Positions 1 to 8,872 of a DNA stretch of 64,000 nucleotides are shown piece after piece; the first letter of the stretch is position 1; every line of letters starts with the position of its first letter. The translations under genes and the position numbers were made by a program. The DNA comes from SbD1 sp039679945 (GTDB lineage Bacteria; Desulfobacterota; Syntrophobacteria; Syntrophobacterales; Syntrophobacteraceae): the NCBI GenBank assembly GCA_039679945.1, contig JBDKTY010000028.1, positions 1 to 64,000 of the forward strand, given 5' to 3'. Below the pieces are notes generated by a model that did no database searches, was not told the origin of the DNA, and saw only the letters and a program-made list of their open reading frames with translations.

Positions 1-33
1 TTATATTGGATTAAACTTAAGGAGGCAACTGTT

Positions 34-813
34 ATGATTAGAGATCTATCAAGAAATCTAAGAGTCAGGAGCATCTTGTCGTATGTAAAGAAAGTTCGTC
101 CTGTTACTGGTGAAATGGTAGATTGTATTGACACACATGAAATACATGTCACTGCCGACGAAATACTGTTGCAGGATAATGGAGGTACGCCATGCAGGGT
201 GGCCATGATTGACGTTACAGTTGATATAAGCGCACCGCAACCAGGGCCTGGGAGTCTGGATATCGGGATAAAGTCTCCAAATACCTGGTATCATATATGG
301 ATAATATCAGACTCCAGTGGATTGGTTAATGGTATTCTATCCAAATCTGCATCGAACCCAACGTTGCCGACTGGATATACATATAAAGCATATATTGGTG
401 CGATATATAACAATAAGGACAACTATTTGATATCATATTACCAGAATGACAGGTTGGTGTGGGCTGAAAAATCATGTCCTCTAGCCATGAAGGCATTCCC
501 ATGTGTTCCAACAAATGTTGATTTGTCTGCTTCAGTTCCCTCAACCGCGATCTCGGTGATCCTGGAGCTATCCGGCTTGACTACAATAGGTGGCCATTTT
601 ATTTCAGATATATATGTGGGCCCAACTTCAAACGGTCCCTGGCATAATCGATGGATGATGGTAGCGGGGTCGTCACAGGGCGCGGGCAACATTGACCATG
701 TGCAACTTATAACACAAAGTGAAGTAATTCTAGATTCGGCCCAGCAAATCTATGCTTATGTCGGAACACCAAATAACGAACTGGAAATACATGTGCTTGG
801 TTGGAGGTATTAA
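34..813 (+). CDS. Hypothetical protein, phage-tail-like, AT-rich
   Basis: A 259-residue protein preceded by a strong AAGGAGG ribosome site at about 20-26. I recognise no named family. The middle reads like small phage tail or virion-associated proteins (a WYHIWIIS stretch followed by LPTGYTYKAYIGAIYNN), with beta-rich, Gly/Ser/Thr-rich composition and no signal peptide or membrane segment. Its base composition is clearly more AT-rich than the rest of the window and its codon use differs, which suggests recent acquisition, perhaps the last gene of a prophage lying to the left of the window. The reading frame and ribosome site are clear; the phage assignment is inference from sequence style alone. 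Confidence 0.6.
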   Translation: MIRDLSRNLRVRSILSYVKKVRPVTGEMVDCIDTHEIHVTADEILLQDNGGTPCRVAMIDVTVDISAPQPGPGSLDIGIKSPNTWYHIWIISDSSGLVNGILSKSASNPTLPTGYTYKAYIGAIYNNKDNYLISYYQNDRLVWAEKSCPLAMKAFPCVPTNVDLSASVPSTAISVILELSGLTTIGGHFISDIYVGPTSNGPWHNRWMMVAGSSQGAGNIDHVQLITQSEVILDSAQQIYAYVGTPNNELEIHVLGWRY

Positions 814-1355
814 GCAAGATTAACGATGCCGGGAATGGCGATTACCGACGGTCTACTTGGGAGCCAAAGGGAACACAGGAGCCAGCAGTCAGGCACTGGC
901 GAGAGACAGGCGACAACCGGAGGGGCATTACCCTACGAGCCAATCCAGCCGCCCTCTTGCGCTCGCGCCTGATTCCCGTGTTTTTCGCTTCAGAATTGCG
1001 GAGTGGTCCCGCTTCTCTCTCCGTAAGGTCCGGAATTGAGCTGGGCCTTTCTTTATGTACAACTGTTCCTTATCACGTTCCGCGGTGGATTACCGGAGAC
1101 CCTCCCATGCCCGGGACATATCCGCTGTTCTCTCCCCCAAATCATGACTGCGTAAAACAATATGGGGACAATCCTCCTCTCTGCGTTGACCGTGGATGCC
1201 CGGTCATGTCCGCGCACGGAGGTTGCCCCATGACGCCGATTCCACCGGACAAGCGCGCTCGCATCGAATCCTTCCGTGCCACCGCGCACCGCCAGGCTGA
1301 TCATTGGGTTGATCGGCAAGCCGAGGTCCTGTCCGCTCGGGAACTCCCGTTCCGA
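814..1355. other. Gene-free stretch between phage-like gene and amidohydrolase
   Basis: About 540 bases in which I find no convincing gene. One open frame runs from 801 to 1490 on the plus strand but overlaps the end of the minus-strand amidohydrolase, has no ribosome site and has low-complexity Pro/Arg-rich content, as expected of an antisense shadow. Base composition shifts here from AT-rich to GC-rich, so the boundary of the acquired segment probably lies near 830-900. Confidence 0.5.
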
Positions 1356-2750
1356 TCAACGGGCCGATTTGATGCCGGGAACGAATTCGCCGAACCCCGG
1401 TTGCACCAGGATTTCACCGAATTTCATGACCACGTTCCCCCGCACGATTGTATAGACCGGCATGCCCGTGACCTCCATGCCTTCCCATGAGGTGAAGCCA
1501 GTCTTGGAGTACATGTCGCGGGCAGTCAGGGTCTTTTTCCGATTCATGTCCACTATGGTGAAATCCGCGTCCGAACCGACTTGTATCGCTCCCTTTCGGG
1601 GATAGAGGCCGAAAATCCTTGACGGGTTTTCCGAACAGAAGCGGGCAAGGTCTTCCAGCGCAAGCCGGCCGGCATTTACCCGGGTCAGCATTAAAGGAAT
1701 GAATTCCTGAGCGCCCGTAACGCCCAGGGGTACCGAGAAATTGTCCTTCCAGCCCGGTTCGACTTCCTCGATTGTGTGCGGGGCGTGCTCAGCCACGATT
1801 ACGTCGGTAACCCCGTTCCCAATGCTTTCCCAGCCTGCTTCGGGGCTGTGGGCCCAGAGGTAGGTGAACGGGCCGACCTTCTCTGCCTGTTCGCGGGTCA
1901 TGAGCATGGAGGCGGCCTCGAGTTCGGCATAGACCTCCTGCCCCAGTTCCTGTTTTGCATGCCGCAGGATTTCGTACGCGCCAACAGGCATGACGCCGAG
2001 GTGCAGACAATAGAGCCGCACCTTTGCGATCCTCGCGTAATAGAGGGAGGCGGCAAGACCGGCGACCATCCCGTGCCCGTACATGTAACCCTTCCGGTAG
2101 GCGTCCATGTATGCGCGGTTGTCGATATTGCCTTTATCTATGTAGTCCCTGAAGGTGAGCCGCTTGCACCATTCCGAGTCGTCGTGGTGGACGGTGCAGA
2201 TGAGTCCGGTCTCCGCGACGGCTTCGTACAGTTCGAAAAGAATGCCATGATCCACCACACCCAGTTCCGAGATGTAGGGGTAGACCTCCTTTATGTGCCG
2301 TGTATTGAATATCTTGATCCCGATCGCCCCGGCCCGGGCCAACTTGCCCACCTCTTCGGGGTAGAGGCCGCCGCCGTAAAGGCCGAAGTCGATATGTGCC
2401 TTTTTGCTCGCGAGTTCCAACTTCAATTCGAAGTTTTCAACGGTGGTGGGATGAGGACTGTTGTTTGTCATGTCGAGGAAAAAAGTGATTCCCCCGGCGG
2501 CGGCCGCTTTGCTTCCGGAGGCAAAATCCTCCTTACCGGTGTGGCCGGGTTCCCGGAAATGGCAATGCGTATGCCAAAGCCCCGGCAGGATACACAAGCC
2601 CCCCGCATCGATCCGGGCCCGGGCAGGCGGGAAAAATGCCTTGTCGCCGATGCCCACGATCTTCCGGTCTTTGACGGCGATATCGGAAACGAAGTGACCG
2701 GTGGAGGTATAAATGGTCCCGCCTTCGATGCACAAGTCTATCTTTTCCAA
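1356..2750 (-). CDS. Dihydroorotase/hydantoinase-family amidohydrolase
   Basis: 464-residue cyclic-amidohydrolase-type TIM barrel. Visible landmarks: metal ligands in HCHFREPG (H62, H64), the lysine expected to be carboxylated in GIKIFN (K146), VHHD (H188/H189), CLHLG (H250) and EHAPH (E321). Family members normally read DHAPH at the last site, where Asp is the catalytic base; here it is Glu. The start is TTG at 2750, chosen because AAGGAG sits eight bases upstream. It is the last gene of a Liv-type ABC transporter operon, not near pyrimidine genes, so a role hydrolysing an imported cyclic amide (hydantoin, allantoin-like or similar) is more likely than pyrimidine synthesis. The substrate is unknown. 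Confidence 0.85.
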   Translation of the reverse strand: MEKIDLCIEGGTIYTSTGHFVSDIAVKDRKIVGIGDKAFFPPARARIDAGGLCILPGLWHTHCHFREPGHTGKEDFASGSKAAAAGGITFFLDMTNNSPHPTTVENFELKLELASKKAHIDFGLYGGGLYPEEVGKLARAGAIGIKIFNTRHIKEVYPYISELGVVDHGILFELYEAVAETGLICTVHHDDSEWCKRLTFRDYIDKGNIDNRAYMDAYRKGYMYGHGMVAGLAASLYYARIAKVRLYCLHLGVMPVGAYEILRHAKQELGQEVYAELEAASMLMTREQAEKVGPFTYLWAHSPEAGWESIGNGVTDVIVAEHAPHTIEEVEPGWKDNFSVPLGVTGAQEFIPLMLTRVNAGRLALEDLARFCSENPSRIFGLYPRKGAIQVGSDADFTIVDMNRKKTLTARDMYSKTGFTSWEGMEVTGMPVYTIVRGNVVMKFGEILVQPGFGEFVPGIKSAR

Positions 2751-2798
2751 TGCGAAAACTCCTTCTGAATTGCTGTACCGCGATGGCCCCAGGCTTCG

Positions 2799-3515
2799 CT
2801 ACACCAGCCCCATGTAGGTTTCTCTAATCTTAGGATTGGCGAGCAGTTCGGAGGACTGGCCCATCATCACGATTCGCCCGTTGTCGATCACATAACCGCG
2901 GCTGCTCAACTCCAGGGCTATTTCGACGTCCTGTTCCACCAGGATGATGCTCATGCCCTGTTCGATATTGATCCGGGCAAGGACCTCCGCCAGCCTCTCC
3001 ACGATCACGGGCGCGAGCCCGAGTGACATCTCGTCCACCAGCAGAAGCCGGGGCCTGGCCATCAGCGCCCGCCCTATCGCGCACATCTGCTGTTCGCCCC
3101 CCGACAGGTCGCCCGCCGTGCGGTTGCCCAGCCTCTCCAGCTCCGGGAAATACCCGATAACTTTCTCCAGGTCCTCCTGAACGCCTTGCCGGTCCTTTCG
3201 GAAATAGGCCCCGATCAGGATGTTGTTCAGAACCGTCATCCCCTTGAATAGCCGCCTTCCCTCCGGCACCATCGCGAGGCCGGACCGGATGCGCGCCTCG
3301 ACGGGGACGGCCGTGACATCCAGGCCGTTGAACTCTATCCTGCCGGAAACAGCGGACACCAGCCCAACGACAGTCCTCAGAAAAGTCGTCTTCCCCGCGC
3401 CGTTCGCTCCGACAAGGGAAATGAACTGGCCCTCGCCGATTTCGAACGCGATGTCCCAGAGTACCCGGGTATCGCCGTAATTGACGTTGAGGCCCGTTAC
3501 GTTCAGCATGCTCAT
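2799..3515 (-). CDS. livF: ABC transporter ATPase, LivF type
   Basis: 238-residue cytoplasmic ATPase of the branched-chain amino acid/amide/urea family. Walker A GANGAGKTT near residue 37, signature LSGGEQQM near 138, Walker B LLLVDEMSLGLAP near 160 and the H-loop region ILVEQDVE near 194 are all present. It follows livG by three bases and precedes the amidohydrolase, so the five transporter genes and the enzyme look co-transcribed. LivF-like subunits pair with LivG to drive two membrane subunits. The specificity is set by the binding protein and cannot be read from this gene. Confidence 0.92.
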   Translation of the reverse strand: MSMLNVTGLNVNYGDTRVLWDIAFEIGEGQFISLVGANGAGKTTFLRTVVGLVSAVSGRIEFNGLDVTAVPVEARIRSGLAMVPEGRRLFKGMTVLNNILIGAYFRKDRQGVQEDLEKVIGYFPELERLGNRTAGDLSGGEQQMCAIGRALMARPRLLLVDEMSLGLAPVIVERLAEVLARINIEQGMSIILVEQDVEIALELSSRGYVIDNGRIVMMGQSSELLANPKIRETYMGLV

Positions 3516-3518
3516 GGG

Positions 3519-4277
3519 TTACGCTCTTTCCACGCTTTTTGAGTGCCTCTCGGCAAATCTTTTTCCCAGGTACGCCTGGATCACATCCGGCGAGTTGACG
3601 ATTTCCGAGGGTGAACCATCCCCGATTTTTCTGCCGAACTGGAGGACCAGGATGCGACTGCAAACGCCCATGATGGCTTTCATGACGTGTTCGACCACGA
3701 TTATGGTGACTCCGAGCGAGCTGTTGATCCGATTGATCAGTTCGATCATCCTGTCGATCTCGTTGAGGTTGAGCCCCGCCATGACTTCGTCGAGCAGGAG
3801 GAGCACGGGGTTCATCGCCAGGGCCCGCGCCATTTCGAGCCTTTGCCGCTCGGAGAGGGTCAACTGCCGGGGAAGCTGGTCCCGTTTGGCGTACAAACCG
3901 GTCCACTCCAACGCTTCTTTTGCGCGATTCAGAATTTCATCTTTATGAGGAATGCTTTTCCCGGAAAACATGGCCCCGACCGCCACGTTTTCGAGTGCCG
4001 TAAGGTGGCCGAAAGGGCGCACTACCTGGAAAGTCCGGGCGATTCCCATCCTTGCGATCTTATGAGGCTTGAGGCCCGAGATCGGCTTTCCCTCGAACCG
4101 CAAAGCTCCCGTGCATCTGCAAAGGCCCGATATGGCGTTCAGCAGGGTGGTCTTTCCGGCCCCGTTCGGGCCGATCAGGCCGACCACCTCGCCCCGGTCC
4201 ACGTGAAAATCGACCTCGCTCAGGGCGCGCACTCCCCCAAACTGAACCGAAACCTTGCTGCCATTCAAAAGGTTCAT
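3519..4277 (-). CDS. livG: ABC transporter ATPase, LivG type
   Basis: 252-residue ATPase with Walker A GPNGAGKTT near residue 38, signature LSERQRLEMARAL near 146 (LSERQR rather than the usual LSYGQQR) and Walker B VLLLLDEVMAGLN near 168. The C-terminal tail with QAYLGKRF is typical of LivG proteins. Its start overlaps the livM stop by four bases (ATGA), indicating translational coupling. It works with LivF to energise the importer. Confidence 0.92.
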   Translation of the reverse strand: MNLLNGSKVSVQFGGVRALSEVDFHVDRGEVVGLIGPNGAGKTTLLNAISGLCRCTGALRFEGKPISGLKPHKIARMGIARTFQVVRPFGHLTALENVAVGAMFSGKSIPHKDEILNRAKEALEWTGLYAKRDQLPRQLTLSERQRLEMARALAMNPVLLLLDEVMAGLNLNEIDRMIELINRINSSLGVTIIVVEHVMKAIMGVCSRILVLQFGRKIGDGSPSEIVNSPDVIQAYLGKRFAERHSKSVERA

Positions 4278-5248
4278 CCGGCGGCCTCCTCCTTCTTTCG
4301 GGCCGGCTTGCGCAACCGAAACAGGTTCACGATCCCCCTCGGCATGAAAGTGACTACCAGGACGATCAGCAGGCCGAGGACCAGAAGGTGAATTTTGAGA
4401 AATTTGCCCCAGACGATGGTGGCGAGCATTTCGAGAAAGAATGCGCCCAATAGCGGCCCCAATACCGTGTCTATCCCCCCCAGGAGCATCATGACATAGC
4501 CTTTGATCGAGACATTGATATCAAAGGCGCTGCCCGGTTCGATGAATGTGAACCAGAAGGCCCAGATCCCTCCGGCAAGCGCCGTGAAGGCCCCACTGAT
4601 CGCCCAGGCCGTGATCTTGATCGCGGTCGTGTTGATGCCCATGACCTCGGCGCCGATCTCGCTGTCACGGACGGCCCTGAATGCGAAGCCGAGAGGGCTC
4701 GAGTTCAGCCAGTAAACGACGCCAGTTACCGCAAGTACCACCGCGAACATCAGGAAATAGATAACCTTGTAGAGAGAACCGGGGCTCATGGAACTGAGGG
4801 GGAGCGGCAGCCCCATTGCGCCGCCCGTAACCCCGCCCAGGTTGATGATCAACTCCATCATTGCCATATTCACCGCGACGGTTGCTATGGCGAAATAATG
4901 ACCGCTCAGCCTCAAGACCGGCCAGCCTACCAGCACCGCTACCAGGACCGCGGCAATCGGGGCGCCCAGCAGGGCGACGCCGAAAGGCAGTCCGAGGGCC
5001 ATCAGCACGCCGGTTGCATAGGCTCCCACACCGAAAAACACGGAATTGCCGAAAGCGTGGTAGCCCGTGAATCCGGCGATTATGTTCAACCCCTGCGCCA
5101 CTACGGCATACATCATGACGTTTGTCAGGATTCGCAGCCAATAATTGGAAATGCAAAAAGGCGCCGCCGCGAAAAGAAGTATCGCCAGCACTATGGCCAC
5201 GCGGTACCCGGATGATAGAGGTATAGAATTCTCTCTGGAAGTTGGCAT
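4274..5248 (-). CDS. livM: ABC transporter permease, LivM type
   Basis: 324-residue inner-membrane protein with about nine hydrophobic segments, starting near residues 13-31 (AIVLAILLFAAAPF). The conserved cytoplasmic loop for the ATPase (FRAVRDSEIGAEVMGIN) is at about 190-206, which places it in the LivM half of the permease pair. It overlaps livG by four bases and follows livH by 12. The basic C-terminus (RKPARKKEE) is expected on the cytoplasmic side. Confidence 0.92.
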   Translation of the reverse strand: MPTSRENSIPLSSGYRVAIVLAILLFAAAPFCISNYWLRILTNVMMYAVVAQGLNIIAGFTGYHAFGNSVFFGVGAYATGVLMALGLPFGVALLGAPIAAVLVAVLVGWPVLRLSGHYFAIATVAVNMAMMELIINLGGVTGGAMGLPLPLSSMSPGSLYKVIYFLMFAVVLAVTGVVYWLNSSPLGFAFRAVRDSEIGAEVMGINTTAIKITAWAISGAFTALAGGIWAFWFTFIEPGSAFDINVSIKGYVMMLLGGIDTVLGPLLGAFFLEMLATIVWGKFLKIHLLVLGLLIVLVVTFMPRGIVNLFRLRKPARKKEEAAG

Positions 5249-5260
5249 CAGACAGCCCCG

Positions 5261-6133
5261 TTAAGATATTTCTCCATAAAAGCGCTTCCCGAGAAGGCCT
5301 TGAGGCCGCATTACGAGAATTGCGAGAAAAACGCCGAAAGCCACTATGTTCTGAAAATGCACACCCAGCAGGTAGGATGTGAATGCCTGTATGAGGCCGT
5401 AGAGGAGCCCGGCAAGGACACAGCCCTCGATGCTCCCGATTCCTCCCAGCACCGTGATGACAAAGACCGCGCCCATGAAGTCCCGTCCCATTATCGGCGA
5501 AACGGGGAAAAACATGCTGGCGAGGCTCCCGGCCGCTCCGGCAAGGGCGGCTCCGGCCGCGAAGGTGAGAGCATAGACCCGGAAGGGGTTGATCGCCATC
5601 AGCCTCGCAATTTCCTTGTCGAGGGCCGTGGCGAGGATCGCCTGTCCGGCCCTGGTTTTTCTGAGAAAGAGGTAAAAAGCCCCGGCAAGGAGCAAAGCGA
5701 AACCGAAAACCGCGAACCGGACTGTCGGTATGAGGCTTCCCCCTATGGACAGGGCGCTTCCGGAATACGTGGTGTTCACCGAACGGAAGTCGGATGAAAA
5801 GAGCAGGACAACCACGTTGATCAGGATCATGTCGATCCCGAAGGTAAGGATCAGCGACAGGAGCAGGCTGAACCTCATGACCCTGTTCAAAAGCACGGCC
5901 TGCAGGAAATACCCCATCGCAAACAGGACCGCCATCGAGAGCGGAATGGACAGGAACGGATCGATCCCGACCTTGGCAAAAAGAAAATAGCTAACATAGG
6001 CCCCGACCATAATGAATGCGCCATGGGCAAGATTTATGACTCCCATTACGCCCCAGACCATCGAGAATCCGATGGTCGCGGTCGCGTAAAGACCGCCCAG
6101 CAAGAGCCCATTGATTATCGTTTGAATGAGCAT
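5261..6133 (-). CDS. livH: ABC transporter permease, LivH type
   Basis: 290-residue inner-membrane protein. I start it at the ATG at 6133 (MLIQTIINGLLLGG), because LivH proteins characteristically open with a short hydrophobic segment and because a GAGGGA-like site lies upstream; the frame is open a further 56 codons but that extension looks unlike protein. The motif GLLLGGLYATATIGFSMVWGVMG and the ATPase-facing loop with TALDKEIARLMAIN are typical. It is the partner of LivM in the same operon. Confidence 0.9.
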   Translation of the reverse strand: MLIQTIINGLLLGGLYATATIGFSMVWGVMGVINLAHGAFIMVGAYVSYFLFAKVGIDPFLSIPLSMAVLFAMGYFLQAVLLNRVMRFSLLLSLILTFGIDMILINVVVLLFSSDFRSVNTTYSGSALSIGGSLIPTVRFAVFGFALLLAGAFYLFLRKTRAGQAILATALDKEIARLMAINPFRVYALTFAAGAALAGAAGSLASMFFPVSPIMGRDFMGAVFVITVLGGIGSIEGCVLAGLLYGLIQAFTSYLLGVHFQNIVAFGVFLAILVMRPQGLLGKRFYGEIS

Positions 6134-6288
6134 TCCGTCCCTCGTGAGTCTCGGTTGTTCAGGGCGAATCAAGCCCCGTTTATACGTCGCAAGGCGCGGG
6201 CGGACAACAGCGCTGTTTCCAGCCTGACCTTTGGCGCCGCGATTGGCGAGTGTCGTTTTTCGCCCGTAATAATGACGTTTCCAGGCGA

Positions 6289-6309
6289 GGGAGGGCGCCA
6301 CTCCCTCCC
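6289..6309 (-). promoter_or_regulatory. Intercistronic hairpin after the binding-protein gene
   Basis: Arms GGGAGGG (6289-6295) and CCCTCCC (6303-6309) form a perfect seven-pair GC stem in the 226-base gap between the binding-protein gene and livH. It has no T-run, so it is more likely an mRNA-stabilising or partial attenuating structure that keeps the binding protein at higher level than the membrane genes. That role is inferred from common operon design. Confidence 0.45.
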
Positions 6310-6359
6310 CTGTGCTGTCCGAAACCTAACGGTGTCTTCCCGGGTCCGGAAACACCCGG

Positions 6360-7580
6360 CTATTTCCATGGCCCCTTCGGGTACTGGGCCGGGGTTTCGC
6401 GCACCTCAACCGGGAAAACCACTCTCGGCTGTCCGTCCTGGATTTGCGTCACGTTCAGCTTGGCCGCCGTATCGACGCCCTGTTCGTTGAATTTGACCTT
6501 CCCGTAGAACGTCTCTGAGTTCATTTGCAGAAGGGCCTCACGAACCGCCTTGGGATCGTTACTCTTGGCCGCTTCCAGGGCCATCTGCAAAACGATGCCT
6601 CCGGCAGTGCCGCTCGCTGCCTGGTAGGTCGGGGCCTTCCCGAACTTCTCCATGTATTTTTTGGCATATTCCGCGGAGTCTTTCACGATCGGACCGGTGT
6701 ACGTGAGCGTCGGCACCCAGTAATCGACCCCCAGCACCTGGTCCGCGGCCGGCCCGAGAGCGTTCCGGAAGTCGGGGACCGCTATGGACATGGCAAGTCC
6801 GATCATCTTGGGATTAATCTGAAGCTCCCGCATGGATTTGATCAGCAGAATCGAATCCTGGGTATAGCCGGTGGTAAGCACCACTTCCGGGTTCTTCGAT
6901 TTCAGTTCGGTGACAACACCGGACAAATCGGGGGTATTCTGGGGATATTTAGCGGTGTAGATCACCTTCAATCCCATCTGCTCGGCTTTTTTCTTGGCAG
7001 CTTCGGCCGTGATATTCGGGAAAAGGGAATCCGGACCAACTATTGCCACGGTGGAGGGCTTCTCGGCCAGGGACTCGATCAGATCGAGCACGGGAAAAAG
7101 TCCGGTGCTGGCAAGCGGGGAGGGACAGAAGATAAACCGGTATCCGCGCTGATAGATGCTGTCCGCCGTTGCCATGGGAACAATGGTCAAAACGTTGTAT
7201 TTCTCACTGATCGCGGCCGTCGCCGTGGCAATGCCGGAAGAGTAGGGACCGAAAAGGAAATTGACCTTGTCCTCGGTGATCAACTTTTCCGTCAACCGCG
7301 CACTGGTCTGAGGTTCGCTTTCGTCGTCGTTGTAGATGATCTCGATTTGATATTTTTTGCCACCGATATCGATCCCGCCCCGGGCATTGGCTTCATCTTT
7401 CCAATAGTCGTACCCCTGGCGCAGGAATTCCCCTTCCCTGGCGAATTTCCCGCTGAGGCTGACCGCAGCCCCGATCTTGATGACGTTATCGGCTGCCGCG
7501 ACCTCCTGTCCGATCCCGGCCGCCGCGGTAAACATGAAGAAGAACAGAAGCACTAAATGGAAAAAGGATCTCTGGCTCAT
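6360..7580 (-). CDS. Periplasmic substrate-binding protein of Liv-type ABC transporter
   Basis: 406-residue type-1 periplasmic binding protein. A signal peptide is visible (residues 1-30, hydrophobic LVLLFFFMFTAAAG, cleavage near VAAADN). The mature protein begins with IKIGAAVSLSGKFAREGEFLRQGYDYW, the typical opening of the Leu/Ile/Val-amide-urea binding fold, followed by YNDDES and FGPYSSGIATA. It captures the ligand for the LivHMGF importer downstream. The operon's amidohydrolase suggests an amide or cyclic amide rather than a branched-chain amino acid, but the ligand cannot be read from sequence alone. Confidence 0.9.
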   Translation of the reverse strand: MSQRSFFHLVLLFFFMFTAAAGIGQEVAAADNVIKIGAAVSLSGKFAREGEFLRQGYDYWKDEANARGGIDIGGKKYQIEIIYNDDESEPQTSARLTEKLITEDKVNFLFGPYSSGIATATAAISEKYNVLTIVPMATADSIYQRGYRFIFCPSPLASTGLFPVLDLIESLAEKPSTVAIVGPDSLFPNITAEAAKKKAEQMGLKVIYTAKYPQNTPDLSGVVTELKSKNPEVVLTTGYTQDSILLIKSMRELQINPKMIGLAMSIAVPDFRNALGPAADQVLGVDYWVPTLTYTGPIVKDSAEYAKKYMEKFGKAPTYQAASGTAGGIVLQMALEAAKSNDPKAVREALLQMNSETFYGKVKFNEQGVDTAAKLNVTQIQDGQPRVVFPVEVRETPAQYPKGPWK

Positions 7581-7678
7581 TCGGTTTTCCTCCTGCTGGA
7601 TAGTTCACGACCTGACCGAAATGCAAACATCGTTCGAGGGGTTGCAGTACTGATCAGTGTTCAGGATTGAACACCCCT

Positions 7679-7712
7679 CCCGTTCGTGCCGGGGTATCGA
7701 AGCATGAACGGG
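7679..7712 (+). repeat. Dispersed 34-base palindromic repeat, copy 1
   Basis: Eleven-base arms CCCGTTCGTGC and GCATGAACGGG (one mismatch) flank a 12-base loop containing GGTATCGAA. Matching copies occur at 36745-36778 and 45257-45324, with a degenerate one at 43774-43806. All lie between genes. The form is that of a REP-type element. Confidence 0.75.
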
Positions 7713-7780
7713 CCGATTTTGACCGGCATGTCGACTCTCGGGACGGCTCCATCTTGAACGCGACTCCTTACAATATCTTC

Positions 7781-8560
7781 CTATATGGCCCGTGGGCCCT
7801 TTTCTCCAATTCCGCTGTATCCCAATTCACCGGATATCAAGGCCGCGCACTCGCCGGTAAAACGCAAAAGGTCGGGGACCTTGCTTTCATTGAACCGGAA
7901 CAGAGGACCGATGACGCTCAGTCCGGCTATGACGGCACTGGATGCGTTCCGGATCGGGAAAGAGATGCCCGCGGTGTCACGATCCAGTTCCTCGAAAGTA
8001 ATGGCATAGCCTTTTGCCCTGATGTGGCTTAACTGCCGGCGTATTTCATCCAATGGCATGGCCAGTTCCATTCTTTCCTTTTCATAAATGGCGGCAAGCT
8101 GACCGTCGTCGCAATACGCCGCCAGGACCTTGCCACTTGCTCCTCGCAGCAAGGGGACCCGGTGACCGATTTCGGCGGTTATCTTGACCGGCTGAGTGCT
8201 GTTGATCCGTTCGATACAAACCCCGTGGTATCCCTCCATAACGTTGATGATTATGGTTTCTCCCGTCTTTTCGGCCAGGGTGCGCGTGAAGGATTGGGAC
8301 ACCTCGCGAAGATCGAGGCCGGACAGGCATACGTTGGCCAGGGCAGCGAATTTCGAGCCTATGCGGTACTTCCCGGAATACTTGGACTTTTGGATATATT
8401 CACGGGTCTCGAGGTTCAAAAGGATCCGGTACAGGGTCGCCTTGTGGAGATTCAGCTTCTTTTGGAGTTCGGTAAGGGAATATTCGGGCTTTTCTGGTGT
8501 AAAGCATTCGAGGACATCGAAGATCTTGTGCAAAAGCTTGAGTTCGTAAAGCTTGTCCAC
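7781..8560 (-). CDS. IclR-family transcriptional regulator
   Basis: About 259 residues. N-terminal winged helix-turn-helix (YSLTELQKKLNLHKATLYRILLNL) followed by the IclR effector domain with GYHGVCIERI, GHRVPLLRGASGKVLAA and the late IRAKGYAITFEELDRDTAGISFPI. The frame extends upstream to a TTG at 8647, but I prefer the GTG at 8560, which leaves a normal-length leader before the HTH and leaves a pair of operator-like direct repeats (8584-8617) upstream of the gene. It lies 200 bases before the ABC operon in the same direction and probably controls that operon in response to the substrate or its hydrolysis product. Confidence 0.88.
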   Translation of the reverse strand: MDKLYELKLLHKIFDVLECFTPEKPEYSLTELQKKLNLHKATLYRILLNLETREYIQKSKYSGKYRIGSKFAALANVCLSGLDLREVSQSFTRTLAEKTGETIIINVMEGYHGVCIERINSTQPVKITAEIGHRVPLLRGASGKVLAAYCDDGQLAAIYEKERMELAMPLDEIRRQLSHIRAKGYAITFEELDRDTAGISFPIRNASSAVIAGLSVIGPLFRFNESKVPDLLRFTGECAALISGELGYSGIGEKGPRAI

Positions 8561-8583
8561 GGCGCCGCCCCAAGGTTGTATCA

Positions 8584-8617
8584 CAATACGATACCAAGGT
8601 CTTTCAATATGATACCA
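8584..8617. promoter_or_regulatory. Candidate IclR operator (direct repeat)
   Basis: Two near-identical 13-base direct repeats, CAATACGATACCA (8584-8596) and CAATATGATACCA (8605-8617), start 21 bases apart, about two helical turns. They sit just upstream of the preferred GTG start of the IclR gene, as expected for autoregulation. This is inference; no palindrome is evident. Confidence 0.4.
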
Positions 8618-8872
8618 CTCCTTACCACGGTTTTTGTTCGTGCGCAACTAATATTGTCGGACGGATAAATTGCCGCAAGATACGAGCCCATTTCCATCAT
8701 TTATTATAGGGAGGAGCAATCCATGATCGCGTTCCATTTTGTCGTGAAGCCGTTGGGGGCGCTTTGTTTTTCACCATGCTCATGGCGAGTCTCCCATCTG
8801 AAGGCGTCAGGCAATGGCAGACAAACTTGAAGGCGGGAGGAACAATACCGCGGATGGACTCTTATTCGCTGA

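Noticed and set aside
801..1490. 229-codon plus-strand frame after the phage-like gene
   Set aside because: No ribosome site, composition unlike protein, and it overlaps the end of the amidohydrolase gene.
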